Source of the DNA: Mnemiopsis leidyi
Lineage: Eukaryota > Ctenophora > Tentaculata > Lobata > Bolinopsidae
Reading direction: 5' to 3'
DNA length: 59,389 nt
Assembly: GCA_000226015.1 (NCBI GenBank)
Contig: JH153107.1
Span: 225,128-284,516 of the forward strand
Both the position numbers and the translations under genes were made by a program. How positions within the stretch are numbered: the stretch's first letter is position 1; every line of letters begins with the position of its first letter. The notes below the pieces were generated by a model. The model was not told the DNA's origin and did not search any database. It saw only the letters and a program-made list of their open reading frames with translations. Positions 27,501-39,500 of the stretch are shown here, one piece after another.

Positions 27501-30500
27501 GTTAAAATTTTACATGTTTTTCATACGACTCTGCTGCTCTAGATTTAAAGATGTTCAATCTTAAATAAGAAATGAATGTGGCAGGAAACTTTCTCCCTTT
27601 TCACTAAAAATCGTTAAATAGCACATAATCTCATCAGTAAACCAGAAAATATATTCGATATAGAGCTTCAATAATAAGAAATTCATTTTGTCAAACAAAC
27701 TGCAACGTTGTCTCTTTGGCTTTCAGATCAAACAACTTGCAGTAAGAATTGGCATTATTGTTCATTAATTTCAATGTCACTTAAATTGCTTCATCACCAA
27801 GCCCCTCATGCATGTGCTACAGAAGTTTAGTACGGGAATTTGTAACACTAGAATTAGCAGATTGCAGTGGGGTAGGAGAGCCGGAAGACTGATAAAGATT
27901 TGAAAAAATCTTCGAAGAGGGCTTTACGAAGTCCGCTCTATTCTTGATGCTGTCAAACAGGGAATCCGGCAAGAAAGCAGCATCGATACCGCTGTCCACC
28001 AGTATATAGACCAGAGGTAGTATGTATGGGAAGCTGGAGCAGAACGAGTCGCTCTGTATTTCTTTCAAGAGTGTAAGGGATTCACCTCCACTTACCGACA
28101 GAAACATTTTGGAGTATCTTATAAGTCGCAGTAAGTCGAAAAACGAAAAAGGGTCAAATGGTTTTTGCGAAATCTTGTTCATAGTGGTAAAAATTCTGTA
28201 ATTAAAGGAGTCATCCTCATCGTCGGCTCTGCACCAAGGCAGGATCTTTTTACCAAGCAGCGAGCATGCTTTGGACTCGAAATCCTGCTGCGCTTTCCTC
28301 CTTGCGGAACTCATATCCAAGTTCATCATGCGGTCGTACGCTTCCTTAATGTATTTCAGTCTCATCTTAGCAATATCATTTTTATTGCGCTGCTTTGATT
28401 CCATCAATAGTGGATGGCGGTGAAGAATATCTTTAGATGATATTCTATTGACAGGCTTCAACATCTTGCTTTCGTGCACTAAAAGATTAAAGAGATAGCA
28501 GTCTGAATCATCAATAGGCAGTGGTCCTTGAGCTTTAATATACTCAAGAATTAGGCCAAACGAGTAAACGTCCATGGATGGACAAGATGGACGACCTCCC
28601 CCTCTGACTAGCTCTGGAGCCATCCATTTTAGAATTTCCGGATCATCCTCGGTGGTTTCCGAAGTGCAGCAGATGCAGCAACTTCTTGGAACGTAATGTC
28701 TGGATTTGGAGTACCAGAAATCAGTGAGGACAAAGCCTGCAGGTAGAGAAAGCGGAGGTTTCACCAGAACATTGGACGGTTTCAGGTTTCCATGTACCAT
28801 GGGTACTGGAGCCTGACCGTGTAGGTAGTTCAAACCGGCCGCCATGCCCCGAATAGCACTCTTTAGAACGTCGCCCGTTACCCAGTTATAGCTCATCAGC
28901 TTGGCTAAGTGTTCTAGATTATACTGACAGAAGTTCTGGACGATGAGAAGATGAGAGGAACACAGGTGGTTAAGTTCTCGGATAAAGATGTAGGTAGCTA
29001 CATTTGGGTGATCCAGTCCTTGCAGGAACCCCCAGTCCACTTCATCCGACACGTGTCGAGCTTCAATCTTCTTCATGAGGGCCCTTTTTCGTTGGTATTT
29101 AGAGGGTTTACGTGGGGTGGTCCCTCCATAGGTCCCTTCGTAAACGATCGACCGTAGAGGTCCGGTTCCCAGCTGCTTGTCTAGCTCTAATACGTAGTCG
29201 ACTTTTAATAAAAGCTTTTTCTTTTCATTTCCTTTGCCACTCATAAGCCTTGCGAGAAGGTTTTAGATTATTAGGGCGTTCAAAAGTACGACACATAAAA
29301 ATCAAAACAACTTTATCTGATAAGACCTATCTGAACAGAAAACAGAATCAAAACAACTCGAGTCAAATTTAACCTAACTTTTATCATATTCAGAATATTA
29401 TTATTCTAGGGGGCGTCCAGTTAAACCCTATCTGAACATCCCCTATGTACAACGCTGGTATCCAAAAAAAAGGATTTAGTTTTTTCTAGACTACACGGAC
29501 AAGAAAATCTATACTAAACGGAATGCTTCACAAGGTCAATGGTCCACACTGTAAAATGTAAAAAGAATTCCTTTAATATCCTTTATTGACCTCGCAGCAT
29601 CAAACTTCGGCTTTGTACAGTTACTTAGTCTTAACGCCGCTAGACAGTGAAAGTTACGTTATCATGACTCGGGAGGGGTGTGGCATTACAAGCGCAGAAA
29701 GGCAAGGGGACGGAGTATAAACCGAAACATCTGATACAACCTTGTTTTTCAACGGAATTTCAAGGGCCCCATGAGACCGAGAGACTAACGATGTGGTGAG
29801 CTGACATTGCGTGTGTATTAATTAATTCATAATTGTCAGCACACAGTTTTGAACCTCATCGGAATCAAATCAGCTTGAGTTATTGTCATGATGAAAGCAT
29901 CATGAGTACAAAATATTTGTTTGAGAAAACTGCTAGTAGGTCTCTAGTTGTCACGTCTTTAAATTGAAAATGTAAGAACGTCAACAAAAAAGCTTGCTCT
30001 AGCTCTCTCCTAGCCTTGTACCTATCGAAAAATTCACTGTCCATTACCGTTCTTACACTGGCTTGTTACACTCACAATTATATCTACGATCCTTAGAAAC
30101 ATTGAAATTATGGGACAAAACCGTAATAAAACGAGCAGAAACCGTGTCCCTCTCTTTCCTTGGCTGTGTGCTATGTTAATCGACGTATTCCTCGAATAAG
30201 CCTAGAATAACGACTGATTGCTGCACAATTCTTTGAGAAAACTAGTGATCCCGGGCCGACCTGAACAATTACAACACTACATATTAAAAACATTAGTTAA
30301 CAGAGCCAGGTTATTACATTTATATACATAAATGTATGGTGTATACTTTATATACGTCTCCCGTCATATTGAGGATACCATAAGTTGGTAATCAGAACAG
30401 AAACTGCAATAGACGTCAGATTCCTTGGGGAGCAGTCGGAAATTTTTGAATCGTGTGATAGCGATTGACCAATCAGAAGACAAATTCGACCAAGCAATTT

Positions 30501-33500
30501 CAACAAACGTTGACACGTGATGGATGAATTTTCCTGCTCCTCCCAAAAGTCTGACGTCCATACGCCCAAAAATGACAAGTCAAATGAAACTCAAGATAAC
30601 TCGCAGCACTTCAACAGGATGACATTTGAAGTGCCTTCACGAAACTTAACTTCTCGCTCTATTCTATGTGTGTAAGAACCACATTGGACTGGCTGAGGGG
30701 CGGTAGCCTGCAACGCCAGAAAAAAGATCTGCTGAGAGCAGAAATGACCTTCAATTATCTCACAATCATCAAGAGCATGTAATGGAATGTGGATTGATCG
30801 TCGATTTCGAAATGTATTTTTGATGAAGGGAGTATTATTTTTTTCTAATTCTTGGATGTTTTTACGATGGGTTTTGAGATGATAAAAACAACTAAAGCGG
30901 TTGACTGCTCGGCTTAGTAGTACAAACACTGAGCGTCAAAAAACCAGAACGCCTAAAAATCCCGCTTAAGTTGAGGGCCTTGAAAACCCCTGGAATTTAT
31001 AACCTATATTATTTAACATTACGAATACAAAAAATTTGTTGAGTTTCAATGTCAAGAAGCTTAAGGTTAGGAAAATAGCTCTACAATTATTTTTTCTCGT
31101 TTCATAGCAACTGTGAAGGCCACTACGAAAGTGTTAACTTTCCTTAATAAACGCAATCCTATCCTTACTTACCAAGACTCTCGGAGGAGCCCTTCATAGC
31201 GTTAGGATCCACTACTGTAGGTGCTGTGCCAGAGACACTGGGAGATCGAACTGCAATACTGGGGGTGGAGGAGTATATATCTTCTTTCTCTTCTCTTCCG
31301 TCTTTCTCCGCTTCCTCCTGGTTAGGGACTCAATTATTTTTTGTCTTGCAGCTTCAGAATTATCTAATTATCGATATCTTAATCATGAATGCTATTTCTT
31401 GTATTTCAGCTTTTCCACAAAAATGATATTTAAAAATTGTTGGCCATTACAAACAAACCATCTTAAACAAATTACGATATTGATATGGTCATTTATTCGA
31501 TCAGACGATTCCCTACCTCGTTATCAACTTTAAGGACCGGTTCCTGCTGACTAAATGAATGTTCTGAACCTCCAGCATCACTACCTTTACTCTTTCTCTT
31601 TGAGCTCAACCGAGATATGCTGTAAGGAAGCTTGTTAGCGATATGATTTAATCTCGTTTTGAACCCTATGCAATCTCGTAGAAAAAACACCTGCACTTTT
31701 AGACAATTAATTTTCAAATAACGTAAAGCTAGACTCACTTCCTTTTGATGCTGAAGTTCTTAAGAAGATCGTTGTAATGGGACAAAGTCTTCTGTTTGTC
31801 TCTAGGTTTTCTTCCTGACCGTTGCGGGAACGTTGTAAACCACTCTCCTGAATCTCTTCCTTTTGTCTTCTTCTTCCCAGTCGGTGGTCTTCTCTTCGGT
31901 TTTGCATCTGAAAGTGGCACCAAATTCAAAGGTGACACAAGATTGAAACTTTAGGAAAAACAGAAGTTTGCGCAGCAAGGCGCACAAAACTTGAAGGATA
32001 AACTCAAAGTTTTACCACAAGAAAGAAGTGAGCTGTACCTGCAGGCGACAAGCCGCCGAAGCCCTGACTGTTGAGCAGTTCACTGACGTGTTTCCTCTTG
32101 TCGCTCTGTCTGGAGGACACGGAACTTCCTGGAGATGTCCGACTAGATCCGTCAGTCATCACTACACTAGCTCCTGATAGGAAATAGCATGAGTAGTACA
32201 CGTTGTGATGGGAAGTAACACGTGTATCAGATACCGTAACACGTGTATCAGATACCGTAACACGTGTATCAGATACCGTAACACGTGTATCAGATNNNNN
32301 NNNNNNNNNNNNNNNNNNNNNNNNNNNNNNNNNNNNNNNNNNNNNNNNNNNNNNNNNNNNNNNNNNNNNNNNNNNNNNNNNNNNNNNNNNNNNNNNNNNN
32401 NNNNNNNNNNNNNNNNNNNNNNNNNNNNNNNNNNNNNNNNNNNNNNNNNNNNNNNNNNNNNNNNNNNNNNNNNNNNNNNNNNNNNNNNNNNNNNNNNNNN
32501 NNNNNNNNNNNNNNNNNNNNNNNNNNNNNNNNNNNNNNNNNNNNNNNCAGATACCGTAACACGTGTATCCAGATACCGTAACACGTGTATCAGATACCGT
32601 AACACGTGTATCAGATACCGTAACACGTGTATCAGATACCGTAACACGTGTATCAGATACCGTAACACGTGTATCAGATACCGTAACACGTGTGTAACGT
32701 TACGATTTTATTATTTTCTTTGGAGGAGTTTTGCGTTGCTCATGTAAAGCAACAATGTTGAAATTTAACCCTTGGGATTTAACTCTTGGGACTGACGAAT
32801 AAAATTCTAAAATGGAGATCGAACCTCTGCCAAGTTTCCAGGGAGTATTGCTGGAGGGCGAAGCACTTTGACAGAAATCAGGTGGCACGACAACCGGTTC
32901 GAAGTAGAATCCGTTAACCTCAATAAGGGTTGTGTTGTTGAAAGCTACTCCACCGACACAGCCACACCCTTTGTACTCTTCCGGCATCCACAGGAAGAGG
33001 AGACATTGGTTTCTAGAGATGAATGAATGTGTTTAAAGAAACGACGTTAAGTTTTCAGAAGCTGTTGATGAAAAAACGGATTCGTTATACTGTCATCCAA
33101 CTAACTACATGTCGGGCAATGTAAAATCATTACATCCACTAATGTAAAACTGTCATCAAGTTTGAGGATGCAAGACTCACACTTTATCGTGACACTTGAG
33201 GAACTCCCTCTGTTCTCTCTTGTAAAGACAAGGATCTCCTAGTCTCTTGTTAACGTCGAACATAACTGGAGGGAGAGAGAGAACTCCTGCTTCTAACCAC
33301 TGCGATTTGTTCTCCAGTTCGACTTTGTCTTCGTCGTTAGGTAATCTGTGTCGGTTAGGGTGTTAGCAGAGAGCGACCGTTTAAGGGGAACTTTAGTTTA
33401 AGTTAGTTCAAGTTATTGGATAAAAAGTTACAGGTCAGAGGTTTGATACGCTCTGTAGAGTTTAAAAATAGCGAGAAATTTCAACTCTATAATTTCATCT

Positions 33501-36500
33501 TTATTCATTTCTACTTCATCTCAATTTCATCTCAATTTAATCTACATTCATCTCCTTTGTTAGTCAAATCAAGCAGCAGCCACCCTCAAACCCAGAAACC
33601 CATGTTTACTGTAATTCCCCCTGAAATAACCCCACCCCAGAGTCTGTACTGTAATTATTTGGACATATATTGGTATTCTGAACCAGACCTACCTGACATA
33701 TTGGGTGACGTCAGCACCCTGGACACACACAGTAACTCCCAGCGTGGTGTTCTCGTCGTGCGCGTTACACAGCGCGATACGTATCGACTTGGTGGCGATC
33801 TTACACGCACACCCCGCCTCAACCACGTACAGGTCTGTGTGTGCTACTGACACCTTGATCATCAGGTACTTCAGGTCGTCCGTTTTTAACTTCTTTTGTT
33901 GACTTGATCTCAATTTGCTGAGGAATTTACTTTTTTAGTTTGACTGTAAATTTTATATCCAAGAAATTGAAGAAAAAATTATTTGCACTTTTATGTTTAT
34001 TTATGTTCGATTCCAAAACTTTTTTTTCACCGAACCTAAAGCTGGAGGAAGTATGACCGTCAGTCTGTACGATGTCGGCTCGGTGTGTGGAGCTGTGTAC
34101 CTGCTCAATGTTTATCTGGTGCTCGGTAGTCGGCATCTCGTTCTCTCGGTCCAGGCTCTGTGATAATAAGATACGCTTGATCAGAGTGTTTAGAGTTATA
34201 ACACGTGTTTAGAGTTATACCACGTGTTTATAGTTATACCAAGTGTAAGGAGCTACGGGACAGATAATTCCGGTGGACTCTTTTCTTCATGATTTTACGG
34301 GCTCAATACACAAGAAATGGGTAAGAAAATTCACATTTTTTGATGCAAAACAATCAAGCTGATGTCCAGTGAGGCAAAATATGTAAAAAATCTCAACTCA
34401 GCTATTTCCCTTCAACAACTCACGTAACCTCGTAACGTGTATTTAAACATATATTACATTATATCCTCACCTGCCAGAGGAAGATCTCTAGCCAGTGAAC
34501 AAGTTTCTGTATGTGAGGTACGGTCAGCTTCCCAACTAGAGCCCCCGTGGTGACCTCTACTAGAAACGCGTACTCCAGGAAGTCGAACGGGTTCTTCGGG
34601 TTGTTGATACCTGCGGTCAAAACAAGTTAGTAGGGTTGGTCGTTTCGTCACATAACTGTGTCTCACTTGAAGTCATTCGAGTCACGGATTTATCAGTTTT
34701 GGTTCTTAATCGCTATGTGAGGGGTGTTTGTTTGTTTATAAAGCCCTGAATTTGAATATTCACTGAGACCTGAGTAATTCCTTTCTCCAATCTACAAATA
34801 TCAATTGTCTAACACATTTGCAAACTCATTAAAGACATTTCATCTTAACTTCCGTGCACAGCAATTACAAAGAGGACGTCAAATTTCAAAAGATGCAACA
34901 AGAAAAACTAACCAACGCCACTATAAAGTCCACACATGATGACGTTTATCCCTTGCAGCTGAAGAAAGCCGTGAGCTAGATGCATATCCAAGGTGGGACG
35001 CTTGAAGGAGTCGCTGAACAGGAATGTTATCGGGGATATGGTGAGTTCCATCTTGGCTTCGTGCCGGGTCTTGGTCAGTTCGAACACTATACCGTCGATC
35101 TGCAGTGAATGAGGGTTGGTCAAAAATAGAGAAAAGGCGGGAAAATTTGGACATTGCAGTTAAATGGTTAAATGGTTAAATGATATTTTATTTGACTTTT
35201 AGAGTTTCAGCAGTTCACATTAGATTTTACTCTAATTTTACTCTATCATCCGATACTCAAGTGTTTACCTGAGCAATAGGGAGTTTTATCTGATCATTAG
35301 GCTCGTCACAATGTCTGGGGAACTCTCCGAGAATATCCTTGACTATCACTTTACAGTTGACATCAAGGTCGTACATCGGGCACTAGGGAGTGGGGATTAG
35401 GGTTGATATAAGTTTCAAGCAACAGACCTTAAAGAGCCTTAAGTGTCAGATTTTAAATGGAGGTCCATAAACCAGACTGAATTTTTCTCATCTGGCCAAT
35501 TTTACAATAGCCATGATAAACCAAATGTCCATCTTTGAAAAACCACACCAAAAACATAGTTACCTCCTTAGTCGGCCGCTTTACTCTGGGGTTCTTGTTC
35601 TTGTCTATCAGAGCACGGTTGTACAGGTAGGCTAGAGGAGTGCACTTGTCGTCGTACCCAAAGTAGTTGTCCTTGAAGAACCAGAGATGTCGGAAGAAGA
35701 CCCCGTGAAGTCGGATAACAGAAGGTCCTAACATCACCTACAATTAAAAGTATGGGGTCAGTTTTTGTTTTCTGCAGGCTGTGATTTTTATGACTGATTC
35801 AGTGCGAACTTTTTGTAGAAAAAACCCAAAAAGAATTGAAAGTCAAACAATTTCATCCGCCAACAAAGTTTAAACAAAGCGGAAGTAACCTCAACACCCA
35901 AATGATTAGTCTTGTCCTCAGGTGTCATGTTGTACTGGTAGCCCGGTCTCTCGAAGGGAAGAGCGGAGTTGGAGAGGAAAGTGAACCTCAGGAAGAGGTC
36001 CTGCAGAGACCAGCACTCTTCCCAACCCTCTAGATCGTGAGCAGACTGAGGGAGTTTGGTTGAAATAAGCACTTTAAAAAACAGGAAAACATAAATCTAA
36101 CCTCACAGAAGGATGAAAGTTTTTAATGTCCAACCAGCTATCGCTGACACTGGACCTCTACTTAACCGGACTGAACACTCACCACGTTCTTGTCTTTGTT
36201 GGAACTCCCAGTCTCCTCCCCGACCTTGTCTACATGAGCTCGTTCTAACCAGGCAGGGAACTTTCCCATGTTGAACTGTTTTAAACTGTCCCGCAATGTA
36301 TGGTACTTCGGCAGCCAGATCGACCCCGTTATGTCTTCCGCCTGGTAAATGTTAATTTCTAGTGAAGCTTAGATCGACCCCGTTATGTCTTCCGCCTGGT
36401 AAATGTTAATTTCTATTGAAGCTTAGCTGGGACTTGGGATAGCATTTTAGTGCACCGTACTTCAGACAGTACTTGAAATGGAAAAGCAGTATAACATAGA

Positions 36501-39500
36501 TTCAACCGGTTTTAATGAATTAAGCGAAGATATTAATAAGCTTTTGTAAAACACTTACATTAAAGTCGAATCTGATCTCGGTGGTTGCAGGTTGGTAGTT
36601 GGTCCAGGGAAGCTCGAAATGAATGTCAAGAATGTCGCAGTGAAGACCGAAAAATACTGAAATTTATCCGGTTGATGTGTACGGTTGATGTCCACTCAGA
36701 CTTCAGAATACTATTTTGAGTGCTCAATTCTTTTAAACCGTCCAAGGACAAGTTAGTTGTATAACAGGAAAAGATCTAATAATTCCTTACCAGTTTCAGA
36801 ATTTTCGATCCTGTTCTGAATACAGTCCACCCAGTTGTGCTGTGAGACGGGAAGGACGACGAGAGCGTCAGTGAATTTGAAGTCGAATCTCCAGACGTAC
36901 GGTACAAATGAGAGTAAGTCTGGCTGAGTAACCGGACCCCAGTCATCTGAAATTGGGTCACGTGATAATGGCGTATTTGTTTCTAGGATAAATAGTCCCG
37001 CTCAGTCGTGAATCGTGTGAGATAAAGCCTTTTATCGTGTGTGATTATAAGTTAGTTAAAAATCTGCTATAAATGATAAGTACATGGTGGGTCCGAAAAG
37101 TTTCGCTAATATTGTCGAAATAAATTCCGTTTCTGATCAATATTTTTTTATCAGGCATGATTGAAACTAAATAGGAGACCATTTGCGCCAATTTTAATTC
37201 AAACGGGCCTTTCAGCTTGTTAGGGCCTTAGCGACCTTCAGAAGATATTAAACGTTAGTTACTCATCGATAGGAGTAGGGTCCAATGGGAATACACAAGA
37301 AAATCCAACGCAATCAGTAGTTATTGACTAAGCATATCTTAGAGTGATCAATGAGAAAAATCCAGATTTGATAATCGGCGATGAATACACTTGAAACGGT
37401 TTTTCACGAAAAAGCGGATCTGAGTTACAGCCACAGTGCCTGAATGAACTTGCAATGCCGATAGTTTGCTATCTCAAAAAGTGTACGAAAGAATTTGCTG
37501 ACTTACGCGTGTTCTCAACGAACCAGAAACGTGAGGTTGTTATCGGCACACATAAATAATGAAATATGGCGTTTTCTCGTTGATCTCCAAAGATATTGAT
37601 TTAGAATTTCTTGTGTTATTTTAGCGGACACTACTTCTATCGATGAGATAAGTAACTTCTGAAGGTCACCGAGGCCCTGAAAAGGCCCTCAAAGGTAAAA
37701 AGTAAACTTTTAAAAATTGCACAGATATTTCCCAATTTGAATTTAATTAATCATCCGTGAAAGTTCCAACCAAAGATGTTGATCAGAAGGGGAGTTATTT
37801 ACGAAAGTGTAATCGGGAGTTTGTTGCCCACCCTGTACATCATGTGAATAAACTGTGTTTCTCATTGTTCCATAGTCATTATTGCAGAACAATTTTAATT
37901 GATGTGAGATCGTTTCTTACAAATCTCATAAAACTTACCCAGGAGATCGGTCATGAAGGCCACGTGATCAAACACGAAATGTAGAGTAGGTCGAGATACA
38001 TTAAAGAAGTCACATTCCCACGACTGACGGTGGTGCCAGACACGAGGATATTGGAATGTGAAGATTGCCTGAAATGGGTGTGGAATGTTACCAGTTGCCA
38101 GGCACTCCAAACCTATCGTATACAACTAGAGGGGGGTTGTTTACACTTCTAAAAGAAGGTGGAGGTTTCTAAAAGAAGGTGGAGCCTTCGAAAAACTTGT
38201 GTTTAACGTCTCCAGCTCGTAGACAGACCACTAGCAAGATCAGCCAGATTTATTATATTTAGTATAAAGTGTCTCGCCGCCATACTCTTCATAACAAACA
38301 AGACACTTACGTGAACTTCGTCAGCCTCCAAGAAGGGTCGGTAGTCCAGACTGGTTTGACACTCCACCTTGTACAGATCAGCCACAATCTGGGTAGTGAA
38401 GCCCTGAGGGGTGGTGGTCCAGGGTATCTGCATCTGTACTCTGCTGCCGTTAGCTATGTCCAGGTTTATTGACGAGGTAGCCTGGGTGTAAAATACATGG
38501 TTATCTTTGTCTTTGCAACAGAGGAAAAGGGAGGTGGTAGTAATCCTACTATTCGACGTCACAGCAGAAAGTCATAACCGATAAATGTAGTTACCTCCTC
38601 TCTGAAGAACAGTATCGTCAGAGTAGCTTTTGCTTCGAAGTCTATGATAACGTTCATGTGCTGGTGTCTTCTGAGATCTCCAACTTTGAGCGGTTTTGAC
38701 ACCTGCAAGGTAATCACAATCTTTGAATAAGACTTTGAGCACCACGCCAAATTTGATGTAAAAGCGATGACTCTAAAAATTTATTATTTAACGGCTGTCG
38801 AGCAATTAGATGCAAAACATAATCAGCCACGGCCCGGAAACAAAATTATGATAACAAAACAAATAGACAGGATACTGGGTAAGCAAACCTCAGCAACTTT
38901 GTAGTCGTATGGGAAGAAGAACTTGTAGAGAATGTCCCGCTGTCTATCTATCCAGGGTCCGTAGTAGATGTGAGTTTCACGCATAAACTTTAGCGTCATC
39001 TCCCACTCGGGAGAACTCTCAGCACTCCGCTGTAGTTTCGTTACACGACCTGATAGGTGCCTTATCAAACATGTTCTAGGTTAAAAGTCTGAACCATAGA
39101 GAATTTGTGTCAATTAGCATGACTGATGACCACGCCAAACATGATCATTGATGAATGATAATCTAAGTACTCCGTGTTTCTGAATGTCTAAGTTTTATCA
39201 GATCCTTACTCACGATTCTAGATACCTGGCATGTCTTGGATGTACTGCACTCTGACTTCTCGGGATCTCAGAAGTGGTACTCCCGCTTCCGGTTGAGAGG
39301 GTGGTGTCTCGTATAGACCTTGCGAGGAGGGAATTCGATTGTATTATTGTAGTTGACCGGATGTTGTTGGGCAGTTGTCGCTAGATTATTTGAATTAAAA
39401 ACTCAACAAAATGTTACAATTTATTACCTTTGAAGCCAGGAGATTTGTTGAGGGTAATCCTAATTTTGTTGATCTTACTTCTTATCATGTGCATATAGGG

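Noticed and set aside
30348..30929. Two minus-strand open frames upstream of the second kinase-like gene
   Set aside because: No domain, no splice context, AT-rich composition; chance frames or repeat debris.
32218..32696. CRISPR-like repeat array
   Set aside because: Units are contiguous with no unique spacers, and the genome is eukaryotic.
32162..32747. Open frames across the 21-bp array and the first gap
   Set aside because: Repeat artefact with N bases translated; no start, domain or splice support.
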